A stretch of DNA of 64,000 bases from Propionibacterium acidifaciens DSM 21887 (lineage in GTDB: Bacteria > Actinomycetota > Actinomycetes > Propionibacteriales > Propionibacteriaceae), in NCBI RefSeq assembly GCF_000426605.1, contig NZ_AUFR01000006.1:62001-126000 (forward strand). Reading direction: 5' to 3'. Shown one piece after another: positions 48,544-58,464 of this stretch; position 1 is the stretch's first letter, and each line of letters opens with the position of its first letter. The position numbers and the translations under genes are program-made. The notes under the pieces were generated by a model that was not told the origin of the DNA, did no database searches, and saw only the letters and a list, made by a program, of their open reading frames with translations.

Positions 48544-49527
48544 ATGGAACGACCCGTCTACCCGTTCACCGCGATCGTCGGCCAGGACCAGATGCGCCTG
48601 GGGCTCGTCCTGGCGGTCATCTGCCCCGAGCTCAGCGGCATCCTCATCCGCGGCGAGAAGGGCACCGCGAAGTCCACCGCCGTGCGCGGCCTGGCCGCCC
48701 TGCTGCCCGAGCGCGACGAGGTGGTCGGGAACCCCTACCACCTGTCCCCGGACGAGTTCGCCGCCTACGCCGACCAGCTCGGCCTGGAGTCCGCCGCGCC
48801 GCCCGCCGTCGAACGCCGCCGGGTGCAGATCGTCGAGCTGCCGGTGGGCGCCACCGAGGACCGGGTCACGGGCAGCCTCGACATCCAGGCCGCCCTCAGG
48901 CAGGGCGCGCGCCGCTTCGAGCCGGGGCTGCTGGCCGCCGCGCACCGCGGGATCCTCTACGTGGACGAGGTGAACCTGCTCGACAACCACGTCGTCGACC
49001 TGCTGCTCGACTCGGCGGCGATGGGGGTGTCCACCGTCGAGCGGGAGGGGCTGTCGGTGACGCACCCGGCCCGGTTCTCCCTCGTCGGCACGATGAACCC
49101 GGAGGAGGGCGAGCTGCGCCCGCAGCTGCTCGACCGCTTCGGCCTGTGCGTCACGGTGGCCGGGGAGACCGACCCGGCGGCCCGCGTCGAGGTGATCCGC
49201 CGGCGCCTGGCCTACGAGGACGACCCGGTCGCCTTCGCGGCGGCCTGGCGGGAGGCGGGCGACGAGCTGGCCGCGCGGATCGACCGCGCCATCGGCCTGC
49301 TCCCCGAGGTGCGGGCCGGCGACGACGCCCTGGGGCGGGTGGCGTCCATCTGCATCGAGGCTGGCGTGGACGGTCACCGCGCCGACATCATGATGGTGCG
49401 GGCCGCCCGCGCCCTGGCCGCCTGGGACGGCCGCGCCCGGGTGGGGGCCGACGACCTCGACCGGGCCGGCCGCCTCGTCCTGCCGCACCGCATGCGCCGC
49501 CGTCCGTTGGAGGGCATCGGGTCCTGA
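48544..49527 (+). CDS. ChlI/BchI-like chelatase AAA+ ATPase subunit
   Basis: A 327-residue AAA+ protein beginning 'YPFTAIVGQDQM', with Walker A 'GEKGTAKST', 'ELPVGATEDRVTGSLD' (insert typical of ChlI), Walker B 'LYVDEVNLLDNHV' and sensor block 'GTMNPEEGELRPQLLDRFG'. It is close in sequence to the N-terminal half of the preceding D subunit, indicating duplication. Start ATG 48544, SD AAGGAG inside the end of the upstream gene. It closes the three-gene chelatase operon. Confidence 0.93.
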   Translation: MERPVYPFTAIVGQDQMRLGLVLAVICPELSGILIRGEKGTAKSTAVRGLAALLPERDEVVGNPYHLSPDEFAAYADQLGLESAAPPAVERRRVQIVELPVGATEDRVTGSLDIQAALRQGARRFEPGLLAAAHRGILYVDEVNLLDNHVVDLLLDSAAMGVSTVEREGLSVTHPARFSLVGTMNPEEGELRPQLLDRFGLCVTVAGETDPAARVEVIRRRLAYEDDPVAFAAAWREAGDELAARIDRAIGLLPEVRAGDDALGRVASICIEAGVDGHRADIMMVRAARALAAWDGRARVGADDLDRAGRLVLPHRMRRRPLEGIGS

Positions 49528-49595
49528 ACCGCGTCGCGGGATCGTCGGCGTGATCCGCGTCGACGGAGGGCACCGGGCGGCCCTGAACGCCCCGG

Positions 49596-49611
49596 ATACC
49601 CTCCCGGGTAT
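49596..49611 (+). promoter_or_regulatory. CsoR/CstR-type operator upstream of its own repressor gene
   Basis: ATACCC-TCCC-GGGTAT is a 6+6 inverted repeat with a 4-base spacer, 30 bases before the repressor ATG. It shares the TACCC/GGGTA halves of the stronger palindrome at 50662-50679, and this form is typical of CsoR/CstR operators. Autoregulation is inferred. Confidence 0.65.
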
Positions 49612-49641
49612 TCTTGGGGCACGTCGGAGGAGGGAGCCCGC

Positions 49642-49920
49642 ATGACCGCGACGACGCCGACCGATGCCGGAACCGATGACGACCTGGCAGCTGTGATCAG
49701 ACGCCTGCAGCGCGCCCAGGGCCAGCTCGGCGGCATCATCCGGATGATCCAGGACGGCCGCGACTGCAAGGACGTGGTCACCCAGATCGCCGCGGTGAGC
49801 AAGGCCGTCGACCGGGCGGGGTTCGCCGTCATCGCAGCCGGGCTGCGCCACTGCATCGCCGACCCGCGGTCCGGACCCGACCCGGCCGAGATGGAGCGGC
49901 TCTTCCTCTCACTGGCCTGA
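49642..49920 (+). CDS. CstR-like (CsoR/FrmR family) repressor
   Basis: A 92-residue all-helical repressor of the DUF156 family ('IRRLQRAQGQLGGIIRMI'). The Cu(I) sensor CsoR uses Cys-x24-His-x3-Cys; here the two Cys are 29 residues apart ('RDCKDV' and 'LRHC') but the His position is Gly. That pattern fits CstR, which senses persulfide/sulfane sulfur by a disulfide or polysulfide bridge. The two palindromes around it and the remains of a CoA-disulfide reductase with rhodanese domain nearby support this reading. Start ATG 49642 after GGAGGAGGG. Confidence 0.85.
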   Translation: MTATTPTDAGTDDDLAAVIRRLQRAQGQLGGIIRMIQDGRDCKDVVTQIAAVSKAVDRAGFAVIAAGLRHCIADPRSGPDPAEMERLFLSLA

Positions 49921-50646
49921 GGCCCGGGCGGCGGCCGTCCCGGACGACCAGGTGGCCAGGCCGCCGTCGAGGCTGCGGGCCCGGCGCCCGTGCCGGGCGA
50001 GGATCCGGCAGGCCGAGTAGCCGCGCAGTACACGACGAGCTCCCCGTCGGGCAGCCCGCCCAGCCGGTCGCGCAGCTCGTCCGGCGGGATGGGCAGCGAG
50101 CCGGGGATGGCCCGCCCGGGCGTGCTCGGCGGGCGAGCGGACGTCCAGCACGGCGGCGCCGGCGGCCGCGTCGGGTTCGTGCCACTGGAGGTTCTCGGTC
50201 GGCCCGTCGCGCAGGTTCTCGTCGACGAGGCCGAGCATGTTCACCGGGTCCTTCGCCGAGGAGGACTGCGGCGCACAGGCCGGTTCGAGGCGCCCCAGCT
50301 CGGCCGCCCGCGGACCGCCGGCCATCACCGCCGCGATGACGTCGATGCGCTTGTCCACCCCGGCCGGGCCGACGCCCTGCGCGCCCAGCACGTCGTCGGT
50401 GTCGGCGTCGACGACGAGACCGAGGTTCATCTGCTCTGCGCCCGGGCAGTGGCCGGCGTGATCGCCCGGATGGGTGCGGATGATGCGCAGCCGCCTGCCG
50501 GCGGCCCGGGCGCGTCGCTCGTTCCAGCCGGTGGCCGCCGCCCGGAGCCCGAGGACGCCGACGATGAAGCCGCCCGGCACCGGCCGGTCGGCGGCGGAGC
50601 GGCCGGCGATGGCGCCGGCCGCTCCGCCCACGATGACGATTCTCAT
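49909..50646 (-). pseudogene. CoA-disulfide reductase/rhodanese fusion, decayed
   Basis: The frame starts 'MRIVIVGGAAGAIAG' (FAD-binding start of CoA-disulfide reductases) but after about 26 residues jumps into the C-terminal dimerisation domain ('GAQGVGPAGVDKRIDVI', 'SSAKDPVNMLG', 'LQWHEPDA'); roughly 300 central residues with the FAD/NAD core and redox Cys are missing. A rhodanese domain follows ('AAVLDVRSPAEHA'), but about 35 residues are read in a wrong frame between two compensating shifts, which removes the rhodanese active-site Cys; the end returns to frame ('YSACRILARHG...LDGGLATW'). It therefore cannot work. Its start faces the 50662-50679 operator. Confidence 0.82.
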
Positions 50647-50661
50647 GACACCATCGTGTCA

Positions 50662-50679
50662 TATACCCCTGGGGGTATA
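50662..50679. promoter_or_regulatory. Perfect CstR/CsoR-type operator between divergent genes
   Basis: TATACCCC-TG-GGGGTATA is a perfect 8+8 palindrome. It lies 16 bases upstream of the decayed CoA-disulfide reductase (minus) and 62 bases upstream of the small Cys-rich protein (plus), so one operator can control both. The half-sites match the operator in front of the repressor gene. Confidence 0.8.
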
Positions 50680-50740
50680 CAATCGGACATGGCCGGGCAG
50701 CCGCCCGTCCACCGCCGCACCGAATCGTCGAGGAGTGCTC

Positions 50741-50920
50741 ATGTGCCGACCCGTCACCTGCAAGATCTGCGGCAGGACCACCTGGGCCGGATGCGGCCGG
50801 CACATCGCCCAGGTGAAGGCGCAGGTGCCGCCGCAGCGCTGGTGCGACGGCGACCACACCGCCGAGGAGGTCGCGGCGACCCGCAGGCCCGGGCCGCTGG
50901 GACGGCTGCTCGGGCGCTGA
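50741..50920 (+). CDS. Small Cys-rich (zinc-ribbon-like) protein, 59 residues
   Basis: ATG 50741 with AGGAG 5 bases upstream opens a 59-residue protein with Cys at 2, 8, 11, 19 and 37 in 'CKICGRTTWAGCGRH', a likely metal- or sulfur-binding knuckle, followed by a conserved-looking 'RWCDGDHT'. No named family is certain, but similar small proteins are common in actinobacteria. Because it lies behind the palindromic operator it is probably under the CstR-like repressor, and is the only intact gene left on that side. Confidence 0.65.
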   Translation: MCRPVTCKICGRTTWAGCGRHIAQVKAQVPPQRWCDGDHTAEEVAATRRPGPLGRLLGR

Positions 50921-51186
50921 GCCAGGGCACGGGCCCACGGGTCGCGGACCGGCCGGAGGCCGCCCGGGCCCTGTCCCCGTCCCGAAACCACTGGCCAGAA
51001 GGGCATCGGGCCGTGCACACCGCAGGGCGGCCGCCATGGCCGCGACCGGCCGACCGTGACGGCGGCGGCCGGGAAGGATCGGGCCGGGCCGGAGTAGACT
51101 CGTCGCCCGTGTGCCCGCTCACGCAGGCATCCGGCCCGCGGCTCCCCGCCGTCCGTCGGCCGTCACCATCGCCATGTTGGAGTCCC

Positions 51187-53064
<1,878 letters not shown>

Positions 53065-53096
53065 GCCGGGGCCACCGCTCCCCTCGTCCCCTCCCG

Positions 53097-53152
53097 CCTC
53101 ACTTTTCGTCCAACACCCGGGACATGCCCGAGGTGCGAGCACAGAAGCGAGG
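53097..53152. repeat. Structured intergenic repeat, copy 1
   Basis: Core CAACACCCGGGACATGCCCG followed by AGGTG (53111-53135), flanked by arms CCTCACTT and AAGCGAGG (7 of 8 pairs), so it folds into nested stems. A related copy lies at 59761-59846. It sits between converging typA and ygfZ and may double as a terminator. Confidence 0.6.
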
Positions 53153-53172
53153 TGCGAGCGACACAGACCGGT

Positions 53173-54159
53173 TCAGAGCGAACGGCGACGCGGGCCGACG
53201 GGGCGACGGCGCAGCCCTGCGGGCGGCCTCACGTGGAGCCCGATGTCGGGGTCGACGAGCGCCTCCTGAGCCGCGTCCACCCCGTCGACGACGAACTGCG
53301 CATCGACGGGAACGGCGCGTCCGACCAGGCCGAGGCCGATCGGGCCGTCCTGCCAGTGCAGGGCGCTGGCCCCGATGAAGCCCACCGGATCGCCGTCGAG
53401 CAGCAGCGCCGAGCCCGCCGCGGGCAGCCGGGAGCGCATGCCGTCGAGGTGCAGACGCACGAGCCGGCGCGGCGGGCGCCCCACGGAGTGGATGCGGGCG
53501 ACGGTCTCCTGCCCGCAGTAGCACCCCTTGTCGAGAGCCGTCGCGTAGAGGCCGAGCTCGTTGGGCAGGGTCCGCTCGTCCGTGTCGACGCCGATGCGCG
53601 GGACGCCGGCGGCGATGCGCAGGGCCTCCCAGGCCCAGATGCCGGCGGCGCGCCCGTCGTCCTCGTCGATGCCGGAGGCGGCGATGCGGACGGCACCGGC
53701 GCCGAAGGGCGCGGGCAGGTCGGGGGCGAGCCCGGCCGGCGCCTCGCCCGCCCCGGCGCCCACCCACAGGACGTGGGCGTCGGGGCGTCGCTCGACGGCG
53801 ACCCTGGTGCGGAAGACCATCGACGAGAGGAAGTCGCCGAGCGCACCGTCCGAGCCGGCTCCCCCGAACAGCCACAGGCGCCGACCGTCCTCGACGGCGT
53901 GCAGGACGTGCACGACGTGGCCGGACGGGTCGAGCACGAGCGCGTCGACGGCGGCACCGGCCCCGAGACCGGTGAAGACGCCCGTCGTGAGCGAGTGCAG
54001 CCACTCATGGCGGGCCGGACCCGCCACGGCGAGGACCTCGCGGCGGCCCAGCTCGACGACAGCGGAGCCCTCGACGATGGCGCGCTGCTCGGCCATGGGC
54101 TCGCCCCGGTGCCACAGCAGGCCCTCGTCGGGCCCGGCGGGGACGAAGACGGCGCTCAT
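53173..54159 (-). CDS. ygfZ: Folate-binding protein YgfZ (iron-sulfur cluster repair/assembly)
   Basis: A 328-residue protein of the YgfZ/GcvT-like family, which binds tetrahydrofolate and supports certain iron-sulfur enzymes. The diagnostic motif 'KGCYCGQETVAR' (Lys-Gly-Cys-Tyr-x-Gly-Gln-Glu) is near residue 213, with the single functional Cys; the N-terminal part has the GcvT-type fold. ATG 54159 chosen: the frame is open above, but the upstream part overlaps the nitrobindin-like gene end without similarity. It is 19 bases downstream of that gene. Confidence 0.92.
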   Translation of the reverse strand: MSAVFVPAGPDEGLLWHRGEPMAEQRAIVEGSAVVELGRREVLAVAGPARHEWLHSLTTGVFTGLGAGAAVDALVLDPSGHVVHVLHAVEDGRRLWLFGGAGSDGALGDFLSSMVFRTRVAVERRPDAHVLWVGAGAGEAPAGLAPDLPAPFGAGAVRIAASGIDEDDGRAAGIWAWEALRIAAGVPRIGVDTDERTLPNELGLYATALDKGCYCGQETVARIHSVGRPPRRLVRLHLDGMRSRLPAAGSALLLDGDPVGFIGASALHWQDGPIGLGLVGRAVPVDAQFVVDGVDAAQEALVDPDIGLHVRPPAGLRRRPVGPRRRSL

Positions 54160-54178
54160 GCCGTCCTCCGGGCGCTCG

Positions 54179-54682
54179 TCACGGCGTCCTCCGCTGGAGG
54201 CGGGCCCACATGTAGGGCTGCAGCGGCACGTCCTTGGCGGCCCGGTCGAAGGTCCACATGAGGTCGGACTCGACGTTGCCGTACAGGCGCCGGCCGCCGG
54301 TGTACTCGAGCGCGGCGTTCCTGGTGCGGGCCACGACGTCGGTGACGAGCTCGATCCTGGCGCCGTCGACGCGACCGTTCCAGACCTCGCTCCAGCCGTC
54401 CGGGTGCGACAGGACGACCTCGACGCCGCCGTCCGCCACCGGGCGCCAGAAACCGGTCTCCATGCCCAGCGGTGCGATGGGACGACCGGTCTCGTCGGCC
54501 ACGTAGGTCTGCGAGATGTAGTGCAGGTACGGCTCGCCGTTCGTGGCGAACTCGACCTGCTGGCCGAACTCGAAGTCGCCACGACCGGGCCAGTCGCCAT
54601 GGCCGTTGCCGGCCCAGCGGCCGATGAGCCAGGCCAGCGGCATGAGCGCCGGGTTGAGATCCTCGGGGATCTGGAAGGGCAT
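54179..54682 (-). CDS. Nitrobindin-like (FABP/THAP4-type) beta-barrel protein
   Basis: A 167-residue predicted ten-strand beta barrel of the nitrobindin/heme-binding DUF1794 family: 'LIGRWAGNGHGDWPG' at residue 19-33, 'FWRPVADGGVEVVLSHPDG' mid-protein. Family members bind ferric heme and act on NO and peroxynitrite. Near the C-terminus, 'QPYMWARLQRR' has Tyr at the place where many nitrobindins carry the axial His, so heme binding is uncertain. Its start follows a tiny membrane-protein ORF by 3 bases, with AGGAG inside that ORF. Confidence 0.88.
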   Translation of the reverse strand: MPFQIPEDLNPALMPLAWLIGRWAGNGHGDWPGRGDFEFGQQVEFATNGEPYLHYISQTYVADETGRPIAPLGMETGFWRPVADGGVEVVLSHPDGWSEVWNGRVDGARIELVTDVVARTRNAALEYTGGRRLYGNVESDLMWTFDRAAKDVPLQPYMWARLQRRTP

Positions 54683-54685
54683 GGT

Positions 54686-54838
54686 TCAGCGTCTCCTGTC
54701 GTTGCGGATGAGCGGCCTCGACCGGCGCAGGTCCCGCGCCTCGCGACGGTGCAACCAGCGCACCACGGCGACCAGCAGGGCGACGGCCGAGGCGGCCACG
54801 GCGGCCACCGCGAGGAGGAGAAGGACCAGGTCGAGCAT
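54686..54838 (-). CDS. 50-residue single-pass membrane protein
   Basis: A short frame, too short for most gene finders: MLDLVLLLLAVAAV then more hydrophobic residues to about 28, and a basic cytoplasmic tail rich in Arg. It ends 3 bases before the nitrobindin-like start and contains that gene's SD, suggesting coupled expression. A GTG two codons upstream is an alternative start. No family recognised. Confidence 0.5.
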   Translation of the reverse strand: MLDLVLLLLAVAAVAASAVALLVAVVRWLHRREARDLRRSRPLIRNDRRR

Positions 54839-54983
54839 CGCCACCCGATCAGTCTAGGTCGCCGGCTGGAGCCGCCCCGCGGACGCGGGAGCCGCCCCAC
54901 GAACGATCCATCCCGGCCGCCCCCACGAACGAGGGGCCCGGCCGTCGAGTGACGGCCGCCCCCTCGCGGGCCGGTCCGGGCAG

Positions 54984-56402
54984 TCAGATGACCGTGTTGG
55001 TCGCGTGCCGCTCCCTGATGACCTCGGCGTTCTCGGCGACCCGCCTCCTGCTGAGCGGGTAGAGGAACAGGAGGACGAGCGCGGCGACGAGGCAGCAGCC
55101 GGCAGGCAGGCCGGCGGCCAGGTTGTAGATGCGTTCGACGACTTGGGCGGTCTGCTGGGCACCGCCCCTGTTGGACTCGACGTAGCCGATGATCGACAGC
55201 ATGGAGCCGCCGACCAGGCCGCCGATGCCCTGGGCGACCTTGCGGGCGAAGGAATTGACGCCGTACACGACGCCGTCCTCGCGATCGCCGGTGAGCACCT
55301 CGTGGTTGTCGATGACGTCGGTGATGAAGGCCCACACCATGAGGTTGAAGACGCCGGCGCCGAGGGAGCCGAAGAACAGGCCGACGAGGTAGACGGCCGG
55401 GCTGTGGGTGTGAACGAGGAACAGGGAGCCGTAGACGACGACGGCGAACAGCAGGGCCGTCACGGCCGACTCCTTGCGGCCGAACCGGCGCACGATGGCA
55501 CCGGCGAACGGCGCGATGAGGATGACCGTCGTGAAGTTGAACACGAGGGCGATCGACATCATGGTCTTGTTCTGGAAGTAGTCGTTGTACAGATAGGTGA
55601 GCATCGTGCCCGACAGGTTCTGGTTGATGACGACGACGAGGTCGACGATGACCAGCACGAGCAGGGCCCTGTTGTGGGCCATGTCCCTGAGCATCTTGCC
55701 GAAGGGCACGGGCTCGGACTTCTCGACGCGGACGCGCTCGGTGGTCAGCCGGGTCAACGCGACGTAGCAGACGGTTCCGAGGGCGGCGAAGACAGCGGCG
55801 CCGAAGAAGAAGCGGGCGCCGTTGATCTGCTTGGAGTTCCCGGCGTACATGACCAGCGGGACGATGTAGGAGACGATGGCCGAGCCGACGGCGGCGCCGA
55901 CCGAGCGCCAGGTCGACAGGGCGGTCTTGTGGTCGGGGTCGTCCGAGATGGCCGAGGCCATCGAGCCGTACGGGATGTTCACGAACGAGTAGAGGATGCC
56001 GAACGCCAGATAGGTGACGAAGGCGTAGACGATGCGCGCGCCCAGCGGAACGCCGGAGATGAGCGGCACCCACAGGATGATGGCCGAGACGAGCAGCGGG
56101 TACTTCATGCGGATGATCCACGGGGTGAAGCGGCCCTTGCTCGTGAGCTCGGAGTTGTCGGCGAGCCGACCCACCACGACGTCGATGAAGGCGTCGAAGA
56201 AGCGGGCGATCATGAACATGACGCCGACGATGGCGCCCTTGATGCCGAAGACGTTGGTGTAGAAGATCGTGAGGAACGAGTTCACCAGGTTGAAGGTGAA
56301 GTTGTTGCCCGTGTCGCCCAGGGCGTAGCCGATCTCGTCTTTCATGCCGAAGGGCGCGGCCTCGACGACCGCGAACTTCTGGCCTCCTGCGGGAATCGTC
56401 AT
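54984..56402 (-). CDS. GPH-type (MelB-like) sugar:cation symporter, MFS superfamily
   Basis: A 472-residue membrane protein with about twelve helices. It starts with 'EIGYALGDTGNNFTFNLVNSFL' and 'MIARFFDAFIDVVVGRLADN', the first-loop pattern of glycoside-pentoside-hexuronide symporters, and 'GRFTPWIIRMKYPLL' after helix 2. These transporters import glycosides or sugar acids with H+ or Na+. I chose ATG 56402 (MTIPAGGQKF) with AGAGGAAC upstream; the frame above is low-complexity. No sugar-catabolic gene is adjacent, so the substrate is unknown. Confidence 0.9.
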   Translation of the reverse strand: MTIPAGGQKFAVVEAAPFGMKDEIGYALGDTGNNFTFNLVNSFLTIFYTNVFGIKGAIVGVMFMIARFFDAFIDVVVGRLADNSELTSKGRFTPWIIRMKYPLLVSAIILWVPLISGVPLGARIVYAFVTYLAFGILYSFVNIPYGSMASAISDDPDHKTALSTWRSVGAAVGSAIVSYIVPLVMYAGNSKQINGARFFFGAAVFAALGTVCYVALTRLTTERVRVEKSEPVPFGKMLRDMAHNRALLVLVIVDLVVVINQNLSGTMLTYLYNDYFQNKTMMSIALVFNFTTVILIAPFAGAIVRRFGRKESAVTALLFAVVVYGSLFLVHTHSPAVYLVGLFFGSLGAGVFNLMVWAFITDVIDNHEVLTGDREDGVVYGVNSFARKVAQGIGGLVGGSMLSIIGYVESNRGGAQQTAQVVERIYNLAAGLPAGCCLVAALVLLFLYPLSRRRVAENAEVIRERHATNTVI

Positions 56403-57039
56403 CGGTTCCTCTCTTCCCCTGTCCAGTCGGAGCGGACCCCCGGCGGCCGCACGCGCACCCTTGCGAGCGCATGGGACGGGTCCGGACGGGCCGGGCCCTC
56501 TCCAGTGCCCAATCACCAAGGCAAGCCAGAAGCCCGACGGGTCCGGACGGGCCGGGCCCTCTCGGAGCCTGTGACGGGACCGCTCGTCGCCGAGCCGCCC
56601 CGTCTCCGTGCCGGCGCCGTGCCGGCTCCCCGGAGCCGGATGGGTCCCCACCGGCTCCGAACGGGTGTCACGGACTGATCGGCCGAGGAGCGCCACGGCT
56701 CGTCCGGGGGAGGGAGCCCGATTCACAAGGCCGATGCTCTCAGCCCGTGTCGTGCACACGGCGCGCATTGCCAGCACTTGCCATCCGGCGCGCCCCGCGG
56801 AGCACCCGGGACGATCCGGCGTCCATTGCACTCTCGCCTCTTCTGACAAAGGATGATGCACCTCGAGGAGCCCGTCGTCGGGTCACGGGGCGTCAGCGCA
56901 CCCCACGCGGATGGCAACCTCGTGCCACGATGCGGGGTCGACCGCCGGACAGGGGCGCCGGTGGGCCGCGCCCGGCGCACCGGGCCGGGCGCGAACCCTC
57001 CGCGGCGCCCGGGCGGCCGGCGGTGGGACCATTGGGGTC
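56403..57039. other. Intergenic region with 28-bp direct repeat
   Basis: About 640 bases between divergent genes without a supported ORF. A 28-base sequence starting GACGGGTCCGGACGGGCC-like occurs perfectly at 56475-56502 and 56536-56563 (offset 61). On the minus strand TTGTCA (56848-56843) is a possible -35 for the transporter. Nothing else is evident. Confidence 0.6.
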
Positions 57040-57471
57040 ATGCGAGTCGTCCTGCAGCGCGCCCTGTCCGCCTCGGTGAGCGTCGACGGGGAGGTCGTCG
57101 GCTCCCTGCCCGGCCCCGGGCTCGTGGCCCTCGTGGGCATCACGCACGGCGACACGCCGCGAACCGCGGCGGACATGGCCGCCCGGACCCTCAGGCTCCG
57201 CATCCTGGACGGCGAGCGCTCCGCCTCCGACCTCGGCGCGCCCGTCCTCGTCGTCAGCCAGTTCACTCTCTACGCGCGCACCCGCAAGGGCCGTCGTCCC
57301 AGCTGGAGCGCCGCGGCCCCGGCCCCCGTGAGCGAGCCCCTCGTGGAGGCCTACGTCCGGGCGCTGCGCGAGGCCGGCGCCCACGTCGAGACGGGCCGCT
57401 TCGGGGCCCACATGGAGGTCGCGCTCGTCAACGACGGGCCGGTGACGATCCTGCTCGACAGCGCCGACTGA
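57040..57471 (+). CDS. dtd: D-aminoacyl-tRNA deacylase
   Basis: A 143-residue DTD, which hydrolyses D-amino acids from tRNA and so proofreads chirality. The protein starts '[15 protein letters not shown]' and has both active-site motifs: 'SQFTLYA' near residue 77 and 'NDGPVT' near residue 133 (Gly-cisPro). Length and start are normal. Upstream sequence has no clear SD. Confidence 0.96.
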   Translation: MRVVLQRALSASVSVDGEVVGSLPGPGLVALVGITHGDTPRTAADMAARTLRLRILDGERSASDLGAPVLVVSQFTLYARTRKGRRPSWSAAAPAPVSEPLVEAYVRALREAGAHVETGRFGAHMEVALVNDGPVTILLDSAD

Positions 57472-57581
57472 TCGCCGACCGGACCGACCGGCGGTCGGGC
57501 CGCCGACGGATGACGGCTCCCCGACGATGGGGTGGGACCCGCTCAACTATCCTGAGGCGGGATCGACGACAGGAGGCGGAC

Positions 57582-58226
57582 ATGGCCCATGTGCTGTTCG
57601 TCTGCCCCGCCGGTCTCATCCCGCCGGAGAACCTCGTCCTGCTCCAGCACGAGCTCGTCGTCGCGGCCAACGGCACCGAGGCGCTCAACAACCTCGAGAT
57701 CACCGACGCCGTCGTCGTCGACGCCCGCGAGGAACTCGCCGCGGCGCGCAGCTCCTGCCAGGTGCTCGCCGCGGTCGGCGTCGAGGAGCCGGTCATGCTG
57801 CTCGTCGCGCCCGAGTCGCTGTCGGTCGTCTCCCCGGAGTGGGGCATCGACGACCTCATCCTCGAGAGCGCCCGGCCGGCCGAGTGGGAACTGCGTCTGC
57901 GCCTGCTCATCGCCCCGCACGCGCACAGCACCCTGTCGAGCGGCTCCATCGAGATCGACGAGTCGGCCTGCACCGCCACCGTGGACGGCAACCAGCTCGA
58001 CCTGACGTACACGGAGTTCGAGCTGCTGAAGTTCCTCGTCGCCCACCCCGGCCGGGTGCTCAGCCGCGAGGAGCTGCTCAAGAACGTCTGGGGCTACGAC
58101 TACTACGGCGGCACCCGCACCGTCGACGTGCACGTGCGGCGGCTGCGCGCCAAACTCAGCACCGAGTACGACCAGTGCATCGGCACGGTGCGCAACGTCG
58201 GCTACCGCTTCGATCCCCGCGCGTAG
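57582..58226 (+). CDS. GlnR-like orphan response regulator
   Basis: A 214-residue protein: an atypical receiver domain (1-110) lacking most phosphorylation residues but with Asp in 'AVVVDARE' near residue 48, then an OmpR-type winged helix ('LTYTEFELLKFLVAHPGRVLSREELL', 'RTVDVHVRRLRAKL', 'GTVRNVGYRF'). This matches the actinobacterial GlnR type, which controls nitrogen assimilation without a kinase. The gene is near mshD, as glnR is in mycobacteria, which supports the call. SD AGGAGG 7 bases before ATG 57582. Its last codons overlap a repeat. Confidence 0.8.
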   Translation: MAHVLFVCPAGLIPPENLVLLQHELVVAANGTEALNNLEITDAVVVDAREELAAARSSCQVLAAVGVEEPVMLLVAPESLSVVSPEWGIDDLILESARPAEWELRLRLLIAPHAHSTLSSGSIEIDESACTATVDGNQLDLTYTEFELLKFLVAHPGRVLSREELLKNVWGYDYYGGTRTVDVHVRRLRAKLSTEYDQCIGTVRNVGYRFDPRA

Positions 58227-58412
58227 CGCGACTCCTCCCGGTCAGCCGCGACGCGAGACCGATCCGGACTTCGATCCCCGCGCGCAGCGCGTCTCCCGGA
58301 TGGTTCTCCGGGAGCCTTGTGCCGTGGCTCCCCTCGACCCCCGCGCGCAGCGCGACTCGGGCCCGGGCACCTCGATCCCACCGGGCACCTCGACCCCCGG
58401 GCGCAGCGCGGC
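58208..58412 (+). repeat. Four degenerate copies of a GC-rich 24-bp unit
   Basis: Units of the form CTTCGATCCCCGCGCGCAGCGC begin at 58208, 58269, 58333 and 58389 (spacing 53-64). The first lies inside the last codons and stop of the GlnR-like gene. Each contains the self-complementary GCGCG-AGCGCG part, so each can form a small hairpin. Confidence 0.65.
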
Positions 58413-58464
58413 CCGGCCTCGGAGGGCCCGCCGGACCCGTTCGCCGGCGGGTCATACTGGGGCC

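Noticed and set aside
49574-49630. Terminator of the chelatase operon at the ATACCC palindrome
   Set aside because: The palindrome matches the half-sites of the perfect operator at 50662 and precedes the repressor gene, so an operator is the better reading.
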